The notes under the pieces were generated by a model. That model searched no databases and was not told where the DNA came from. It saw only the letters and a program-made list of their open reading frames with translations. Shown piece after piece: positions 9,448-19,160 of a stretch of 56,562 nt of DNA. Position numbers and translations under genes: made by a program. The DNA is from an uncultured bacterium (lineage in GTDB: Bacteria > Verrucomicrobiota > Kiritimatiellia > PWTM01), in assembly GCA_900661335.1 (NCBI GenBank), contig CAACVY010000007.1, forward strand, positions 1-56,562, given 5' to 3'. Each line of letters begins with the position of its first letter. Positions within the stretch are counted from its first letter, which is position 1.

Positions 9448-9476
9448 ATTGTGTCGAGATTTGCAGGGCCCTTCAA
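9448..9476 (-). promoter_or_regulatory. Possible leaderless promoter of pdxB
   Basis: On the minus strand TTGAAG (9476-9471) and CACAAT (9453-9448) are 17 nt apart, and the GTG start follows 9 nt later with no ribosome site. The -10 match is weak. Confidence 0.35.
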
Positions 9477-9628
9477 GCAATGAGCAGGGTCCGAACATCG
9501 CGGTGAGGGATCTTGCCGGCCTCGCTCACCGTACCCGTGGTGGGCCGTGGAACACGCGGGACGGTGGAAGGGGCGCGGCCGCATGGGCGTGGTTCGAGTG
9601 GAGGCGCACGGGCCGGCATCCAAGCCGT

Positions 9629-9658
9629 TTGACGGGGCTATCGGGTCGGTCATAGTCT
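9629..9658 (+). promoter_or_regulatory. gspE promoter, likely leaderless
   Basis: TTGACG (9629-9634) and TAGTCT (9653-9658) are 18 nt apart. The GTG start at 9668 follows after 9 nt. A GAGGA lies only 2 nt from the GTG, too close for a normal ribosome site, so leaderless translation is likely. Confidence 0.5.
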
Positions 9659-9667
9659 ACGAGGACA

Positions 9668-11407
9668 GTGAGCACCACGACTCCAGTGTCGCGTTCCCCT
9701 GTGCAGGGGCGTTTGCGGACCTTGCTGGCTCGCTGCGGGTTGTTCACGCCGGAGCAGATCGAGGCGATCTTGGCACGCGCGAGAGACACGAATACCACGA
9801 TCGTCCAAGCGGCGCTGGATCTCGGCGTCGCCAAGGAGCCGGAGTTGTTGGAGGCGTTGGCACGTGTGCTGGAGGTTCCCTACGTGCGCGCGGTGGACAT
9901 CTCGATACCGAAAGAATGCCTCGAAGCGTTGCCGGCCAAGGCGGTCATGCAGTTCCACGTCCTGCCCTGGAAGCTCGAAGACAGCGTGCTGCATGTGATA
10001 ACCAGCGACCCGTTCACGCCCGGATTGGTAGACGCGCTCCGCGTGGCGAGCCGCCGGCGCATTCGCCTCGCGCTCAGCCCTGGCCCGGACATTGAGGCTG
10101 CGGCCAAACGGTTGTACGGCGTCGGCGCCGACACCTTGGAGCGGTTGATGCAAGACGACCGCATCGAGGTGGCTCCGGATGTGACGCTGGAGAAGGTGGA
10201 CCTTAGTTCCCTCGACCAGGAAGCCTCCGTGGTGAAGTTCGTCAACCAGATCATATGGGAGGCGTACAAGGAGCGAGCCACGGACATTCACGTGGAACCG
10301 CAGGAGTTCGACCTGCGGATCCGCTACCGGATTGACGGCGTGCTCCATCCGACCCCAGTGCCCCCGCAGTTGAAACGGTTCCAATCGGCGATCATCTCGC
10401 GCATCAAAGTGATGGCCGGTATGGACATTGCCGAAAAGCGTTTGCCACAGGATGGTCGCATCAGCCTGCGCATTCAGGGCGAAGAGATCGACGTACGCGT
10501 GTCCACGATGCCGACCGTCTATGGGGAAAGCGTCAGCCTGCGGTTGCTCATGCGGTCAAGCGGCCTGTTGGGCATGGACCAGCTGGGGTTGTCGCCGGAC
10601 GATGAAGCCACATTGCGCAAGCTCATCACGCGACCGCACGGGATTTTGTTGGTCACCGGTCCAACAGGATCGGGCAAGTCCACGTCGCTCTATGCATGGC
10701 TTCACACGATCAACAAGGTGGAACTCCGCATCATCACCATCGAGGACCCGATCGAGTACGAAATGCCGGGCATCAACCAGATCCAAGTGCGACCGGAGAT
10801 CGGGCTCACGTTCGCGGTCGGGTTGCGTCACATTCTGCGCCAGGACCCCGATGTGATCATGGTGGGGGAAATTCGTGACAAGGAGACCGCGGAAATTGCC
10901 ATTCGAGCGGCGCTGACGGGCCACCTGGTCTTCAGCACGCTGCACACGAATGATGCCGCCGGCGCGGTGACCCGGTTGCTGGACATGGGAATCGAACCGT
11001 TCTTAGTAGCCTCATCCGTGGAAGGTCTCGTGGCGCAACGGTTGGTCCGCAAACTATGCCTGGCGTGCCGGCGGCCTGCGCGGATCGAGGAGAATTTTTT
11101 GCGGAAGGTCGGCTTCCCGGTCCACCGCTTGGGAGAAGGAACCATCTACGAGCCGGTGGGCTGTGAACAGTGCCGGGGAACCGGGTTTCGGGGACGCACT
11201 GGCATCTACGAAGTGCTTGTGATGAACGACACGATTCGCGCCATGATCACGGCGCGCGCGTCGTCCAACGAGATCAAGGCGGAGGCGATCCGCCACGGGA
11301 TGTGCACGCTTCGGGAGGATGGCTGGCGCAAGGTGCTTGGGGGCATCACCACGATCGAAGAGGTGTTGCGCGTGTCGGAGGAAGACGAAGCCTTGGCGGA
11401 AGAGTGA
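9668..11407 (+). CDS. gspE: Type II secretion / type IV pilus assembly ATPase (GspE/PilB)
   Basis: The 579-residue cytoplasmic ATPase would power pseudopilus or pilus assembly from the inner-membrane base. The N-terminal about 150 residues form the MshEN/GspE-N domain that docks on GspL- or PilM-type partners. Walker A is GPTGSGKST (residues 331-339). The Asp box is IEDPIEYEMPGINQIQV, Walker B is in DPDVIMVGEIRDKETAEIA, and the His box is TGHLVFSTLHTND. A zinc tetracysteine is complete (C464/C467 and C499/C502). Length is normal. The start is GTG behind a promoter. gspF follows 24 nt after the stop; no other secretin or pilin gene is in the window, so GspE versus PilB cannot be settled. Confidence 0.9.
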   Translation: MSTTTPVSRSPVQGRLRTLLARCGLFTPEQIEAILARARDTNTTIVQAALDLGVAKEPELLEALARVLEVPYVRAVDISIPKECLEALPAKAVMQFHVLPWKLEDSVLHVITSDPFTPGLVDALRVASRRRIRLALSPGPDIEAAAKRLYGVGADTLERLMQDDRIEVAPDVTLEKVDLSSLDQEASVVKFVNQIIWEAYKERATDIHVEPQEFDLRIRYRIDGVLHPTPVPPQLKRFQSAIISRIKVMAGMDIAEKRLPQDGRISLRIQGEEIDVRVSTMPTVYGESVSLRLLMRSSGLLGMDQLGLSPDDEATLRKLITRPHGILLVTGPTGSGKSTSLYAWLHTINKVELRIITIEDPIEYEMPGINQIQVRPEIGLTFAVGLRHILRQDPDVIMVGEIRDKETAEIAIRAALTGHLVFSTLHTNDAAGAVTRLLDMGIEPFLVASSVEGLVAQRLVRKLCLACRRPARIEENFLRKVGFPVHRLGEGTIYEPVGCEQCRGTGFRGRTGIYEVLVMNDTIRAMITARASSNEIKAEAIRHGMCTLREDGWRKVLGGITTIEEVLRVSEEDEALAEE

Positions 11408-11431
11408 ACCGCCGGCGCGAAGGTGGTCTCG

Positions 11432-12676
11432 ATGCCGACGTTTCATTACACCGCTCGCACTCGGGATGGCCGACGCGCGGAAGGAACGTTGGAGGCGGCC
11501 GACCGCCACGCCGCGCTATTGGAGTTGCAGCGGAGGCAGCTCATCCCTGTGCGGGTGCATGAGGGGGGTGCACCGGCGCCGGGCCGCCCGACGCTGGGCG
11601 AGCGGCTGCGCCGCGGCTCACGGCGACGCCCCGCTCTGTCGTTACGGGCATTGTTGCAGTTCACGCAGGAACTTAGCGACTTGCTTTCGTCTGGAATGAC
11701 GCTTGGCGAAGCGCTGCATGCCATGGCGCGCCGTGCGAGCGGGGACACGACGGCCACGGCGTTGATCACGGACCTTCGGGATCAAATCATCCGCGGCTCG
11801 AGTTTGTCCGACGCATTGGCCTCTCACCCGGAGACGTTTCCTCCGCTCTACGTCAGCATGGTGCGCGCTGGCGAGGCCGCCGGGTCGCTGGCGGAAGCCC
11901 TGGAGCGCTTGGTTCGGCACTACCAACGCGCCCAGGAAACCCGGGAGCGTATCCTGATGGCCCTCACCTATCCCGCTATCGTGTTGACGGTCGGTGGACT
12001 GACGGTCGTGTTCATCATGGTGGTCGTGATCCCGCGATTTGCGGCGATCTTCGCGGAACTCGGCAGCACCCTACCACTGCCCACGCGAATCCTGATTGGG
12101 CTCAGCCGTGCGGTGACGGGCGTCCGAGGGCTGGTGTTGTTGGCGGTGCTGGCGGCTGCCGGGCTCGCCATTCGGCGCACGCTCAAAAGTGAGCAGGGGC
12201 GGGAATGGTGGCACCGCATGCAACTGCGCCTGCCTCTGATCCGCGACGTGGCGGCGGCCGCCGCCTACACGCAGTTTGCTCAAACGCTCGGCTCTTTGCT
12301 GGCCAACGGTGTGCCGGTCTTGCAAGCGCTGTCGATCGTCGAACACACTGTCGGCAACCGCGTGATTGCCCGGGAAATTCGCGAGGCCCGACAGCGGGTG
12401 ACCGACGGCTCGACCATTTCGGGCCCGTTGGCCGCGGGCAAAGTCTTTCCGCCGCTATTGACCGATATGTTGGCGGTGGGAGAACGTACCGGCGACATGC
12501 CCGGAGCGCTCAACCACATTGCGCGCCACTACGAGGCACAGCTCGATCGCACGCTCAAGCTGTTCCTCACGGTACTCGAACCGCTGCTGATTGTGACCAT
12601 CGCCACGATCGTCGGTTTCGTCGCGATCAGCATGCTGGCAGCGGTGTTCGACCTCACCAGCGGCCTGAAGGCTTGA
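11432..12676 (+). CDS. gspF: Type II secretion / type IV pilus inner-membrane protein (GspF/PilC)
   Basis: The 414-residue polytopic membrane protein is the platform partner of the GspE ATPase. It begins with the family-typical YTARTRDGRRAEGTLEA and has two repeated cytoplasmic helical domains, each followed by membrane segments. Signatures are FTQELSDLLSSGMTLGEAL and its second-half repeat FAQTLGSLLANGVPVLQAL, plus MVRAGEAAGSLAEALERL and MLAVGERTGDMPGALNHIA. Hydrophobic segments lie near residues 170-195, 215-240 and 380-405. I chose the ATG at 11432 over the GTG at 11423 because GAAGGTGG lies at good spacing before it. Confidence 0.9.
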   Translation: MPTFHYTARTRDGRRAEGTLEAADRHAALLELQRRQLIPVRVHEGGAPAPGRPTLGERLRRGSRRRPALSLRALLQFTQELSDLLSSGMTLGEALHAMARRASGDTTATALITDLRDQIIRGSSLSDALASHPETFPPLYVSMVRAGEAAGSLAEALERLVRHYQRAQETRERILMALTYPAIVLTVGGLTVVFIMVVVIPRFAAIFAELGSTLPLPTRILIGLSRAVTGVRGLVLLAVLAAAGLAIRRTLKSEQGREWWHRMQLRLPLIRDVAAAAAYTQFAQTLGSLLANGVPVLQALSIVEHTVGNRVIAREIREARQRVTDGSTISGPLAAGKVFPPLLTDMLAVGERTGDMPGALNHIARHYEAQLDRTLKLFLTVLEPLLIVTIATIVGFVAISMLAAVFDLTSGLKA

Positions 12677-13232
12677 TCGCCGTCGCTGGCTCGGATGTTG
12701 GCTGTACTGCACCTCCGTTCGGCCGCAGCCGACGCAACCGATTCGCTTCTGTGTTTTCGTCTGGCTGTCCATGTGTTTGCCGCTTGCCTTGTTCATGGAC
12801 GGCTTCCGATCCAGCCAAGCCTGCGTGTCCTTGCGACCGGGGCTAGGGGTGGACAGGGCCGGGATCACAAGGAAGGGAAGCTGGGCCCATTCCTGGGCGG
12901 CCGCCCTAGGGATTCGAGGCTCGGCTTCGCAATCGACGCGCCCGCGGCAGGTAGTTCAGGTCGGTTCATACCTTTGGTACCTGGGGGCTACCCGCCGCGG
13001 ATTGGGTTGCGTAGGTTGGCCCTGGCCATCGTTGGGGGTATGCTAACCGGTTTGTGATGTGGTTTGGGGCGTTCAACCTAAGGTTGTACCGTGGGCCGGG
13101 TCCGGTTCGACCATGCCGAGCCGGGGTGCACGCCCTTGGGATTGGGGTCCTTGAAATGATGTGGACAGTTGGCCGCACGGGCCGCCGCGAGGTGGTGGGT
13201 GTGGCTCAGCGGTTCCGCGGGATGTCGCAGCG
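12677..13232. other. Intergenic stretch before the antiporter
   Basis: About 555 bases without a convincing gene. Open frames on both strands lack domains and ribosome sites. No clear terminator or promoter stands out, although the antiporter's promoter must lie here or just downstream. Confidence 0.5.
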
Positions 13233-13307
13233 ATGACGGCGGATTTATGGATACCGATGACAGGCCTGTTGGCCAGCGCCGGGCTCGAAGCCAGCGGTGT
13301 AGAGTTC

Positions 13308-14903
13308 ATGGTCCGCATGCAGCGGTTTGTGCTGGAAATGGCCGCGATTTTGATCGCAGCCCGCGCGGGTAGTCTCGTATTCCAGCGATGGCTTCGGCTT
13401 CCGGCTGTGATTGGGGAGTTGCTCGCGGGCGTTTTGATCGGTCCGTTTGCGCTAGGCGCCGTGCCAATTCCAGGGCTCGGCCCATTGTTCCCGCGTGTCT
13501 CGGGCACACCAGTGCCGGTATCGCCTGAAATGTACGCCGTGGCGACGATGGCGTCGCTGGTCCTCTTGTTCCAATCTGGCCTGGAAACCGATTTGGGAGT
13601 GTTCCTTCAGTATTTTTCGGCAGGAACCGCCGTCGGGATTGGCGGTGTTGTGGTTTCGTTCGCTGTGGGTGCGGGGTTTGCCTGTTGGGCTGGACTGGCT
13701 CCAAACTGGCTGTCGCCTCCGGCGCTGTTCACGGGGGCGGTGACGACGGCCACGTCGGTGGGCATCACAGCGCGCATCCTTTCCGAACTCAAGCGCACTG
13801 GGTCGCCCGAAGGCGTGACCATCCTGGCCGCGGCGGTCTTCGATGACGTACTGGGCATTATCGTGCTGGCGATCGTAATGGCCATGGCCAAGGCGGGCGG
13901 TTCCGGTGAACTCGCTTGGTCCGAGCTCGGTTGGCTGATGGTAAAAACGTTTGGCATTTGGCTCGCCTGCACTGCGACAGGGATCTTGAGCGCTCGACAT
14001 CTCAGCGCATTGATGAAACGCATCGGCCCGCCCGAGATTATCACAGCTTTCGCATTCGGCTTGGCGCTGCTGTTGGGGGGCCTAATGGAAATGGCCGGCT
14101 TGGCAATGATCATCGGCGCGTACGTTATGGGGTTGTCCTTGTCGCGCACTGATCTGGCCCTTGAAATCCGTCGCCACCTACATGGGGTCCACGACCTCCT
14201 GGTGCCCGTGTTTTTCTGTGTGATGGGCATGCTGATTGATCTACATGCGTTGTTTTCGGTTTGGCGGGCCGGCTTGGTGTTTGCCGTACTGGCGGTGCTG
14301 GCTAAAGTGATCGGATGTGGCGTGCCCGCCCTGGGGTTCGGTTTCAATCTGCGCGGGGCGCTTCGCATCGGTCTCGGCATGGTGCCGCGTGGCGAGGTGG
14401 CGTTGATCATTGCGGGCGCCGCGGTCGCAACACGGAGCGCAGGTCCGGAGGTTTTCGGCTTGGCCGTACTCATGACGGTCATCACGACCCTCGCGGCTCC
14501 ACCGCTGCTGGTGGCCTCGTTCAGGGGTGGACCCGGCTTGGACGTGGCCCATCGCGAAGGACAGGAGACGGTGGAGCTGGAAGTACAGTTGTGCTTGCCG
14601 GAACTGGCGAGTTTTCTATTTCAACGAATGGCGAACTCGTTTCGGAGTGAGGAGTTTTTCGTTACACCGGTCAGCGAAGACCCGCCGGTCTACCAGGTTC
14701 GGAAGGACGGGATGGTCTTCACCTTGCGGCAGGAAGACCGTTCCGTGGTGCTGTCCACTCCCGCGCGGTATACCGACATCGGCCGACTCTTGTTCTTGGA
14801 AGAATTGGTGCAGTTACAGTCCATGATGGACTCTCTTCGACAGATTCAGGGAACACGGCACTTGTGTGAGCCGCTAGTCCGATCGCTGTTTCAGCAATCT
14901 TGA
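13308..14903 (+). CDS. CPA2-family cation/proton antiporter
   Basis: The product (531 residues from this ATG) is a monovalent cation:proton antiporter of the Kef/NapA type in the inner membrane. Features are the start VLEMAAILIAARAGSLVF, then LPAVIGELLAGVLIGP, LLLFQSGLETDLG, TATSVGITARIL and AAAVFDDVLGIIVLAI (the ion-binding Asp pair region), and PVFFCVMGMLIDL and MVPRGEVALIIAG in the second half. About a dozen hydrophobic segments are visible. A cytosolic tail of about 120 residues follows, with no recognisable TrkA-N domain. The frame is open to an ATG at 13233, but protein similarity to the decayed copy downstream begins at about this Met. Neither start has a good ribosome site. Confidence 0.85.
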   Translation: MVRMQRFVLEMAAILIAARAGSLVFQRWLRLPAVIGELLAGVLIGPFALGAVPIPGLGPLFPRVSGTPVPVSPEMYAVATMASLVLLFQSGLETDLGVFLQYFSAGTAVGIGGVVVSFAVGAGFACWAGLAPNWLSPPALFTGAVTTATSVGITARILSELKRTGSPEGVTILAAAVFDDVLGIIVLAIVMAMAKAGGSGELAWSELGWLMVKTFGIWLACTATGILSARHLSALMKRIGPPEIITAFAFGLALLLGGLMEMAGLAMIIGAYVMGLSLSRTDLALEIRRHLHGVHDLLVPVFFCVMGMLIDLHALFSVWRAGLVFAVLAVLAKVIGCGVPALGFGFNLRGALRIGLGMVPRGEVALIIAGAAVATRSAGPEVFGLAVLMTVITTLAAPPLLVASFRGGPGLDVAHREGQETVELEVQLCLPELASFLFQRMANSFRSEEFFVTPVSEDPPVYQVRKDGMVFTLRQEDRSVVLSTPARYTDIGRLLFLEELVQLQSMMDSLRQIQGTRHLCEPLVRSLFQQS

Positions 14904-15355
14904 ACGACGGCAGCTGTGGCCGTGCTCGTTTACTGTGTCTGGGTAGCGTATCGAGATTTCCTCTGCATAGGGCCGTGGGTAGGGATGACAGGGATCGGGC
15001 ACGGACTGGCCCCATGCGGTAGGGTTCGCAGATAGGTAGGCTCCCACCGAGACACGATGGGGCAAGAGAAAAGGCCGCCATCACCGCAACGCTTCTGGAA
15101 AATGGGCGCCCTTATTGGCCAGTCCGGTGGTTGGGCCCGAGTGGGACTTGCATTGCCGTGTCTGTAGCGGATCGTCCAAGGATACAGTAGCGGCGAAGTT
15201 CCTTGGGGGAGCGACGAGTATTCCTCGTAGGACCGACTCGGCCTGTAGGTATGCTGTGCCACGACGGAAAGTGAGGGTGAAACCGTGCTGATCTCGGAAT
15301 ATTGGTAGCCTGCCGCTGGTGGGATGGCTGCGGCGGCGGGGGCGGTCATGACTTC
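14904..15355. other. Spacer between intact and decayed antiporter copies
   Basis: No gene is supported. A long minus-strand open frame runs across it into the pseudogene but has no family features or ribosome site. No terminator is obvious after the first copy. Confidence 0.5.
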
Positions 15356-16971
15356 ATGGCACGAATGGACCGATTCGTGCTCGAGATGGCTGTCATTCTG
15401 ATCACGGCACGTGTCGGCAATTTGCTGTTCCATCGTGGCCTGCGCATACCGCCGGCCATTGGTGAGCTGCTGGCCGGCGTGCTCATCGGCCGATACGCCT
15501 TGGGGGGATGCACATTCCCGGGTTCGGCCCTCTGTTTCCGGTGCCGTCCGACGTGCCCGTGCCTGTCGCTCCGGAAATCTACGTGGTGGCCGCCATGGCC
15601 TCGATTCTTTTGCTGTTCCATGCAGGTCTGGAGACGGACCTTGGTGTGTTCCTCCGCTATTTCACTGCGGGGACGGTGGTCGGCATCGGGGGAGTTGTCA
15701 TCGCATTTGCGTTGGGGGCCGGCTTCGCATGTTGGGCGGGTCTCGCTCCAGGTTGGATGTCCCCGCCGGCGTTGTTTTTAGGTGCCGTCGCGACCGCCAC
15801 GTCCGTCGGAATCACGGCTCGAATCTTACCGGACATCCAAAAAACCGCTACGCCCGAAGGGGTGAGCATCTTTGCGGCTGCGGTGTTCGACGACGTGCTG
15901 GGCGTGATCATCCTCGCGATTGTCGTGGCGGTGACGCGGTATGGTGGGGCCGAGGGCATCCGGTGGGCCGAGCTGGGCTGGCTGTCGCTGAAGACGCTGG
16001 GAATTTGGCTGGCCTGTACCGTTGTGGGGAGTCATGAGCGGGGGTCGTCTGGGGTCCTTGATGAAGCGAATCGGACCGCCGGAAGTGATTACCGTGTTCG
16101 CGTTCGAGCTTCCTTTGTTGTTGGACGGGTTGCTCGAGTGGGCCGGGCTGGCCATGATCATCGGGTCCTACATCATGGGGCTCTCGTTATCCCGGACGGA
16201 TCTGGCGCTGGAGATTCACCGGCGACTGGATCCCATCATCGATGTGCTGGTGCCAGTGTTTTTCTGCGTGATGGGGATGCTCATTGACCTGCATGCCCTA
16301 GCCGTGCTGTGGAAGGCCGGCCTGGTGTTTTCGGTGCTTTCGGTATTCTCCAAGTTTTCGGTTACGCACTGCCGGCACTGGCCTTCAGATTCAACTGAAA
16401 GGGCGCGGTCCGAATCGGGCTGGGCATGGTGCCACGGGGAGAGGTCGCGCTGATCATCGCGGGACTCGCCGTGGCAACGCAAAGCACGGATGCCAAAGTG
16501 TTCAGCCTCGCTATGTTGATGACGGTCGTCACCACGCTCGTAGTCCCACCGTGGCTGGTCTGGTCGTTCCAGGGCGGGGTGGGAGTCAGAGGCACCTCCG
16601 TGGCTGGCAAGGAGCCATTGGAAATCGCCATCCAGCTACGCAATCAGGATTGGGCCGAATTCTTGTTGCAGCGAATCGCCAAAGCGGTGTGAGGCGAGAA
16701 GTTCTTCGTGAGTCCGGTTGCTGAAGACTACCCAGTGTTTCAAGTTCGAAAGGACAACATCGTCTTCAGTATTCGTCTCGAGCACCAACGGGTCGTGATC
16801 TCGGTGCTGCCCGCCCACGCGGAAATTGTGCGTCAACTTCTTTCGGTGGAGCTCAAGGAGTTGTATTCGATGCTGGAGTCGGTTCGTACGGCTCGGAGCG
16901 CGCGAGAGCTGTGGACGTTGTCGGCGGCCGACACTCCAGCTGCACAATCTGGTGCACAATCCGGTGGCTAG
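15356..16971 (+). pseudogene. Decayed tandem copy of the CPA2 antiporter
   Basis: Reading across three frames recovers a protein collinear with the intact gene upstream: MARMDRFVLEMAVILITARV, LLLFHAGLETDLGVFLRYF, AAAVFDDVLGVIILAIV, LMKRIGPPEVITVFAF, MVPRGEVALIIAGLAVAT, and a matching tail. Breaks are a one-base loss in the G-run at 15502-15507, a one-base gain near 16026-16030, a one-base loss near 16352-16358, an in-frame TGA at 16396-16398 and another at 16690-16692. Similarity on both sides of each lesion stays strong, so decay is recent compared with the duplication. Several lesions confined to one copy argue against simple base-call errors, though the G-run indel alone could be one. Confidence 0.88.
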
Positions 16972-17235
16972 CCCAACCGCCGGCGCCACGGCCGGACCCT
17001 GCCGGGTTTGATGGCAACATCTTGGATGGGAGACGAGTACGCCAGCTCGCCTCCGCGTTCATCCCGTGGGTATGTGGCACGGCCCCTGAAGCGTGAACCG
17101 TCCGTAGGCCCAGCGCGTTCCGATTCGGTTCATGAGGGCCCGAAGGTGGGGCCGATTGAAGATTTGCCATCGGAACCGGGCGCTAAAAGTATCCCCAAGG
17201 CAAATCGGCGCGATGCGTGGGCGTGAGAACCGACC

Positions 17236-18003
17236 TCAAAGTCGCTCGATCGAGAACCCGCCATCCACATACAGAACTGCGCCGGTAGAGTAGGGAAAAT
17301 CGCCGCGTGCCAAGGCCGCGACGGCGCGCCCCACGTCCTCCGGTTCACCCCAGCGTCCTTGCGGCACCAGCCCGTCGGCGATCCGCCGGTCGTAGAGTTC
17401 CTTCACTGGTGCGGTCATGTCCGTGTGGATGATGCCCGGGCGGACTTCGTAGACGGGGATGCCTTCCGGCGCCAGGCGAACGGCCCAAAGCTTGGCCGCC
17501 ATTGCCAATCCAGCCTTGGAGATGCAATACTCCCCCCGGAGGATGGAAGCGGCGACCGCGGAAATGGATGTGACGAAGACAATGCACCCTTGCCACGAGG
17601 GGTCGCACGCCCGTTGTTCCAGCATCCATCGCGCCACCGCTTGGGTGAGAAAGAATGGGCCGCGCAAATTGATGTTCATGACTCGCTCGTAGCTGGCCTC
17701 TGTTGTCGCCAACAGATCGGCTCGGACCTCCGGTGCCACGCCGGCGTTGTTCACTAAGACGTGCAGTGTCCCGAACCGTTCGCGCACGCGCTGGAGCAAC
17801 TGCGCGCGGTCTTCTGCCGAGCCCACGTCCGCCGGCACGTACAGCGCCTCCGCCCCGTGGGCCCGGAGTCGGGCGAGCGCTTCGTCTGCGTCAGGCTGCC
17901 GTCCACAGATCGCCACGTCGAACCCTTCGCGCGCAAGGGCTTCGGCCACGCCGAGGCCGATGCCACGACGTCCACCGGTGACGAGAGCGACTCGTCGGCG
18001 CAT
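17236..18003 (-). CDS. Short-chain dehydrogenase/reductase, KduD-like
   Basis: The 255-residue product is a classical SDR: nucleotide-binding TGGRRGIGLG near the N-terminus, NNAG, the catalytic Ser in FVTSISAVAAS, and YCISK with the Tyr/Lys pair. The end VLYVDGGFSIERL is also typical. As the last gene of an operon containing GH88, a KdgF-like cupin and UxaE, it may reduce a diketo-uronate, as KduD does (2,5-diketo-3-deoxygluconate to KDG). That role is inferred only from context. The ATG is 2 nt after the oxidoreductase stop. The frame is open far upstream, but only this start gives an SDR N-terminus. Confidence 0.85.
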   Translation of the reverse strand: MRRRVALVTGGRRGIGLGVAEALAREGFDVAICGRQPDADEALARLRAHGAEALYVPADVGSAEDRAQLLQRVRERFGTLHVLVNNAGVAPEVRADLLATTEASYERVMNINLRGPFFLTQAVARWMLEQRACDPSWQGCIVFVTSISAVAASILRGEYCISKAGLAMAAKLWAVRLAPEGIPVYEVRPGIIHTDMTAPVKELYDRRIADGLVPQGRWGEPEDVGRAVAALARGDFPYSTGAVLYVDGGFSIERL

Positions 18004-18005
18004 GT

Positions 18006-19160
18006 TCAGGCCTCCAATTCCGGCACCGGGACCCATCGGCCAGTTTTCCACGACTCGTGGGCCAGCTCCGCCAGCTGAACCCCGCGCGCCCCCGCGAGCA
18101 AAGTCCAAGGGAATGGTGTGTCCGCCACCAGGTGGCGAAGAAACTCTTCCCACTGGGCCTTGAACGCGTTCTCGGTGGGCGCCTGGTCGGGGACCTCGAT
18201 CCAGGAACTGAAGAAGTTGATCGGCTGATCCACGTCGGGGTTCCACACAGGGCGGGGCGTGGCCGCGGCGGGTTGGAACCAGCAGCGACGCAGCCCGCAC
18301 ACGGCGCTGCCGGCGGTCCCGTCGGCCTGGAACGTGAGCAAGTCGTCGCGCCGCACGCGGACGCACCAGGACGAGGTGATGGTGGCGATGACCCCCCCGT
18401 CGAGCTCGAACATGGCATAGGCGGCGTCTTCGGCCGTGCACGTGTAGGGGCGGCCTTGTTCGTCCCAGCGCTCGCGGATGTGTGTGGCGCCGCGGCAGCA
18501 TACGGCGCGCACCGGTGCGAACACATGGTCGAGCACGTAGCGCCAGTGACTGAACATGTCGAGGATGATGCCGCCGCCGTCTTCCGCGCGATAGTTCCAT
18601 GAGGGGCGCTGTGCAGGGGCTTCGCGGCCGTCGAAGACCCAGTAGCCGAACTGGCCTTGGACGGAGAGCAGGCGACCGAGCTCGCCGCGCTGGACAAGCC
18701 GTCGCATTTTCATGAATCCAGGCAGCCACAGTTTGTCTTGCACGACGCCGGTTTTCAGGTGTCGCGCGCAAGCCAACCGCCAGAGTTCTAGAGCCTCGGC
18801 GCTGGAGGTTGCCACCGGTTTTTCGCAGTAGACGTGCTTGCCGGCGTCCAGCGCGCGGCGGACCGCGGCGGCGCGGCGGTCGGTGGTTTGTGCGTCGAAG
18901 TAGACTATGTAGTTCGGGTCGGCCAGCACAGTGTCGAGGTCCAACGACCACGGCACGTCACCGGCTTGCGTGGCCAAAGCGCGCAACTTCTCCGGGTTGC
19001 GTCCCACGAGGATGGGTTCCGGCACGACGTGCCGGCCGTCGGGCAGGAGTGTGCCTCCTTGTTGTCGAATTGCGACGATCGACCGCATCAGGTGCTGGTT
19101 GGCACCCATGCGGCCCGTGACGCCGTTCATGATGATACCGATGTGGATGGTGCTGCTCAT
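18006..19160 (-). CDS. Gfo/Idh/MocA-family oxidoreductase
   Basis: The 384-residue protein has the NAD(P)-binding first half with NGVTGRMGANQHL and NYIVYFDAQTT, then GKHVYCEKPVATSSAEA with the family's catalytic Lys in EKP. The C-terminal alpha/beta substrate domain shows GGGIILDMFSHWRYVLDHV. No export signal is seen, so it is cytoplasmic, unlike the Tat-exported relative at 42.7 kb. Substrate is probably a sugar acid or keto-uronate, judged by operon. The start overlaps the cupin stop (ATGA) and is preceded by GGAGG inside the cupin end. Confidence 0.88.
   Translation of the reverse strand: MSSTIHIGIIMNGVTGRMGANQHLMRSIVAIRQQGGTLLPDGRHVVPEPILVGRNPEKLRALATQAGDVPWSLDLDTVLADPNYIVYFDAQTTDRRAAAVRRALDAGKHVYCEKPVATSSAEALELWRLACARHLKTGVVQDKLWLPGFMKMRRLVQRGELGRLLSVQGQFGYWVFDGREAPAQRPSWNYRAEDGGGIILDMFSHWRYVLDHVFAPVRAVCCRGATHIRERWDEQGRPYTCTAEDAAYAMFELDGGVIATITSSWCVRVRRDDLLTFQADGTAGSAVCGLRRCWFQPAAATPRPVWNPDVDQPINFFSSWIEVPDQAPTENAFKAQWEEFLRHLVADTPFPWTLLAGARGVQLAELAHESWKTGRWVPVPELEA

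Noticed and set aside
12895..12906. 12-bp GGGCGGCCGCCC palindrome
   Set aside because: Symmetry ends at 12 bp, GC-rich palindromes are expected at this composition, and no partner lies 32 bp away.
12695..13057. 120-codon plus-strand frame after gspF as a pilin or secretion gene
   Set aside because: No prepilin leader, membrane segment or family motif; Arg/Gly-rich as expected for a chance frame in GC-rich DNA.
14930..15433. Long minus-strand open frame between the antiporter copies
   Set aside because: No domain, no ribosome site, and it runs into antisense of the pseudogene.
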